From SIAQ01 sp963767835 (lineage in GTDB: Bacteria > Planctomycetota > Planctomycetia > Gemmatales > Gemmataceae): 64,000 nt of DNA. Each line of letters starts with the position of its first letter. Position 1 is the stretch's first letter. Position numbers and translations under genes: made by a program. Positions 62,988 through 64,000 of the stretch are shown one piece after another. Below the pieces are notes generated by a model. It saw only the letters and a program-made list of their open reading frames with translations, was not told the origin of the DNA and made no database searches. The DNA is taken from the NCBI GenBank assembly GCA_963767835.1, contig CAVYFY010000025.1:138658-202657 (forward strand), given 5' to 3'.

Positions 62988-63051
62988 TACTGTCAACCGA
63001 TTGCAAAAGTTGTGTGAAGGAGGGTGGTACTGTGCCCAAGCCATCGAAGTC

Positions 63052-63681
63052 GGCTGCATGGCCCACGCGCGCAACAAATTCAGCGAAGCCGACAGCACCG
63101 ATCCAGAACGTGTGCTGGCGGCCAAGGCCTGGGTGCGCAAACTCTACGACGTCGAGGACGAGGCCAAGGCCATCATCGCCGCGGAAAAGCTGACCGGCGC
63201 CGCGGCCGCTGCTGTCCGCTTGCGCTTGCGTAAGGAAAAAACCGTACCGCTGCTGACATCATTGCGTCAGTGGCTTGTGGAGCAGAAAGAACAAGTGCTG
63301 CCCAAAAGTCCGATTGCCGCCGCCATCAACTACATGCTCAACCAGTGGGACGCGCTCAACCGCTACACCAGCGACGGCGACCTGCACATCGACAACAACA
63401 TCTCCGAACGGACGCTGAAGCTGATCGGCATGGGCCGCATCAATTGGTTGTTCCTGGGCAGCGACAAGGGCGGCCTGACCGCGGCGGTGCTGTTCAGTTT
63501 CACAGCGACGTGCAAGCATCTGCACATCGACACGTTCGCCTACCTGCGCGACGTGTTCGAGCGTCTGCCAACGCATCCCGCCGATCGTCTGCAGGAGTTG
63601 CTGCCTCACCGTTGGCAATCGGCCAGGCAAGCCGCCGCGTCCACACCGAACGCTCCAGCGCCAAGTGACGTGCCGGTGTGA
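63052..63681 (+). pseudogene. tnpC: IS66 TnpC, C-terminal part
   Basis: 209 codons that continue the first part: GCMAHARNKFSEADSTDP, KEKTVPLLTSLRQWL, LHIDNNISERTLKLIGMGR with the catalytic Glu, and FSFTATCKHLHIDTFAYLRDV. In frame with the first part once the 2.57-kb module is removed. Confidence 0.8.
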
Positions 63682-64000
63682 ACCGCGCTCAAAAATGAGG
63701 CCACTTTGGCGCTCAAAAACGAGCCACTCTCTCCACAACATTTTTTCGCCACAAATCCCCTTCACCGGTAGCTGAGGGGATTTGTGGCGAAAAAACGTTC
63801 TCAGGCGCGCTCGGCGCTGGCCCGCGCAAAAGCGCCAAAGTGGCTCGATTTGGAAGCGCCGTTGACAGTGCCGGCGCCCTGACCCCTTCCGTCGCAAGAC
63901 CGCAATGCGCGAGCATCACGTTCCCCCCGCGAAATCCATCGCCGCTGCGCCGCCTTCTCTGGCAACCCGCCCCCCGTCGGAGGGATGTACTTCACCGGAC
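63682..64000. other. Gene-free end with nested inverted repeats
   Basis: Two inverted repeats are nested: the inner perfect 20-base arms 63741-63760 and 63776-63795, and the outer GCCACTTTGGCGCT (63700-63713) with AGCGCCAAAGTGGC (63831-63844). The outer motif resembles IS21 ends (GGCCACTTTGGCGC), as near 48125. No gene is visible up to the window's end. Confidence 0.5.

Larger units (their letters stand above)
60478..63043 (+). mobile_element. Serine-recombinase module inserted in IS66 tnpC
   Basis: About 2.57 kb between two copies of the octamer TCGAAGTC (60470-60477 and 63044-63051). Joining the tnpC halves at this octamer restores the IS66 reading frame (NGAIVEV then GCMAHARNKF). Inside are one small helical ORF and a large serine recombinase. 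A short shared sequence (CAAGGCCATCG at the left, CAAGCCATCG at the right) may be the recombination core. Confidence 0.75.

Noticed and set aside
1..64000. CRISPR arrays and rRNA genes
   Set aside because: No regularly spaced direct repeats and no rRNA sequence were seen.

Overview
The window looks like a chromosome segment of a GC-rich planctomycete, most likely of the Gemmata type. The evidence is a PSCyt1/DUF1549/DUF1553 cytochrome gene with a DUF1501 partner, a Ser/Thr kinase with WD40 repeats, a kinase-PilZ fusion, a DUF4159 protein, DUF4058, many secreted lipoproteins of unknown function, and Lpt (lipopolysaccharide export) genes, which imply an outer membrane. This assignment rests on gene content only.

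Bases 1-43,400 are ordinary chromosome. Most genes stand alone, often separated by perfect palindromes. In order they include: a flavin-dependent halogenase-like oxidoreductase, lipoproteins, an alpha/beta hydrolase, a LolD-type ATPase, a small c-type cytochrome, a ComDE-like thiamine-diphosphate decarboxylase pair, a YiiX-type peptidase, a kinase plus WD40 propeller, a methyltransferase, lptF, a BNR-repeat protein, DUF4058, an esterase, a lectin-like protein, hicBA, an MFS-acyltransferase fusion, nnrD, a cyanophycinase-like S51 protein, lptB, an aldo/keto reductase, a Crp/Fnr regulator, a ribbon-helix-helix regulator, the DUF4159 protein, the cytochrome/DUF1501 pair, a kinase-PilZ protein, a second PilZ protein and two TadE pilus genes.

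Bases 43,400-64,000 are a mobile-element graveyard. It holds a complete IS1380-family element with a 4-bp target duplication, a tyrosine integrase whose 3' end runs through a tRNA(CAU) gene, an IS21-like element that also carries a ParB-like gene and a small cysteine-rich ORF, and an approximately 1.25-kb inverted duplication of the start of that element forming a giant palindrome. It also holds three decaying serine-recombinase modules, an ISKra4 fragment fused to one of them, an IS91-type transposase with a tyrosine recombinase, and an IS66-family element whose tnpC is split by the third recombinase module.

At least seven otherwise well-conserved genes are broken by single-base indels, several of them in short homopolymer runs. 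Uncorrected consensus error is therefore a real alternative to pseudogenization. The strongest candidates for something undescribed are the ParB-carrying IS21-like module with its palindrome, the integrase/tRNA overlap, the recurring recombinase module (small helical ORF plus large serine recombinase), and the kinase-PilZ fusion.
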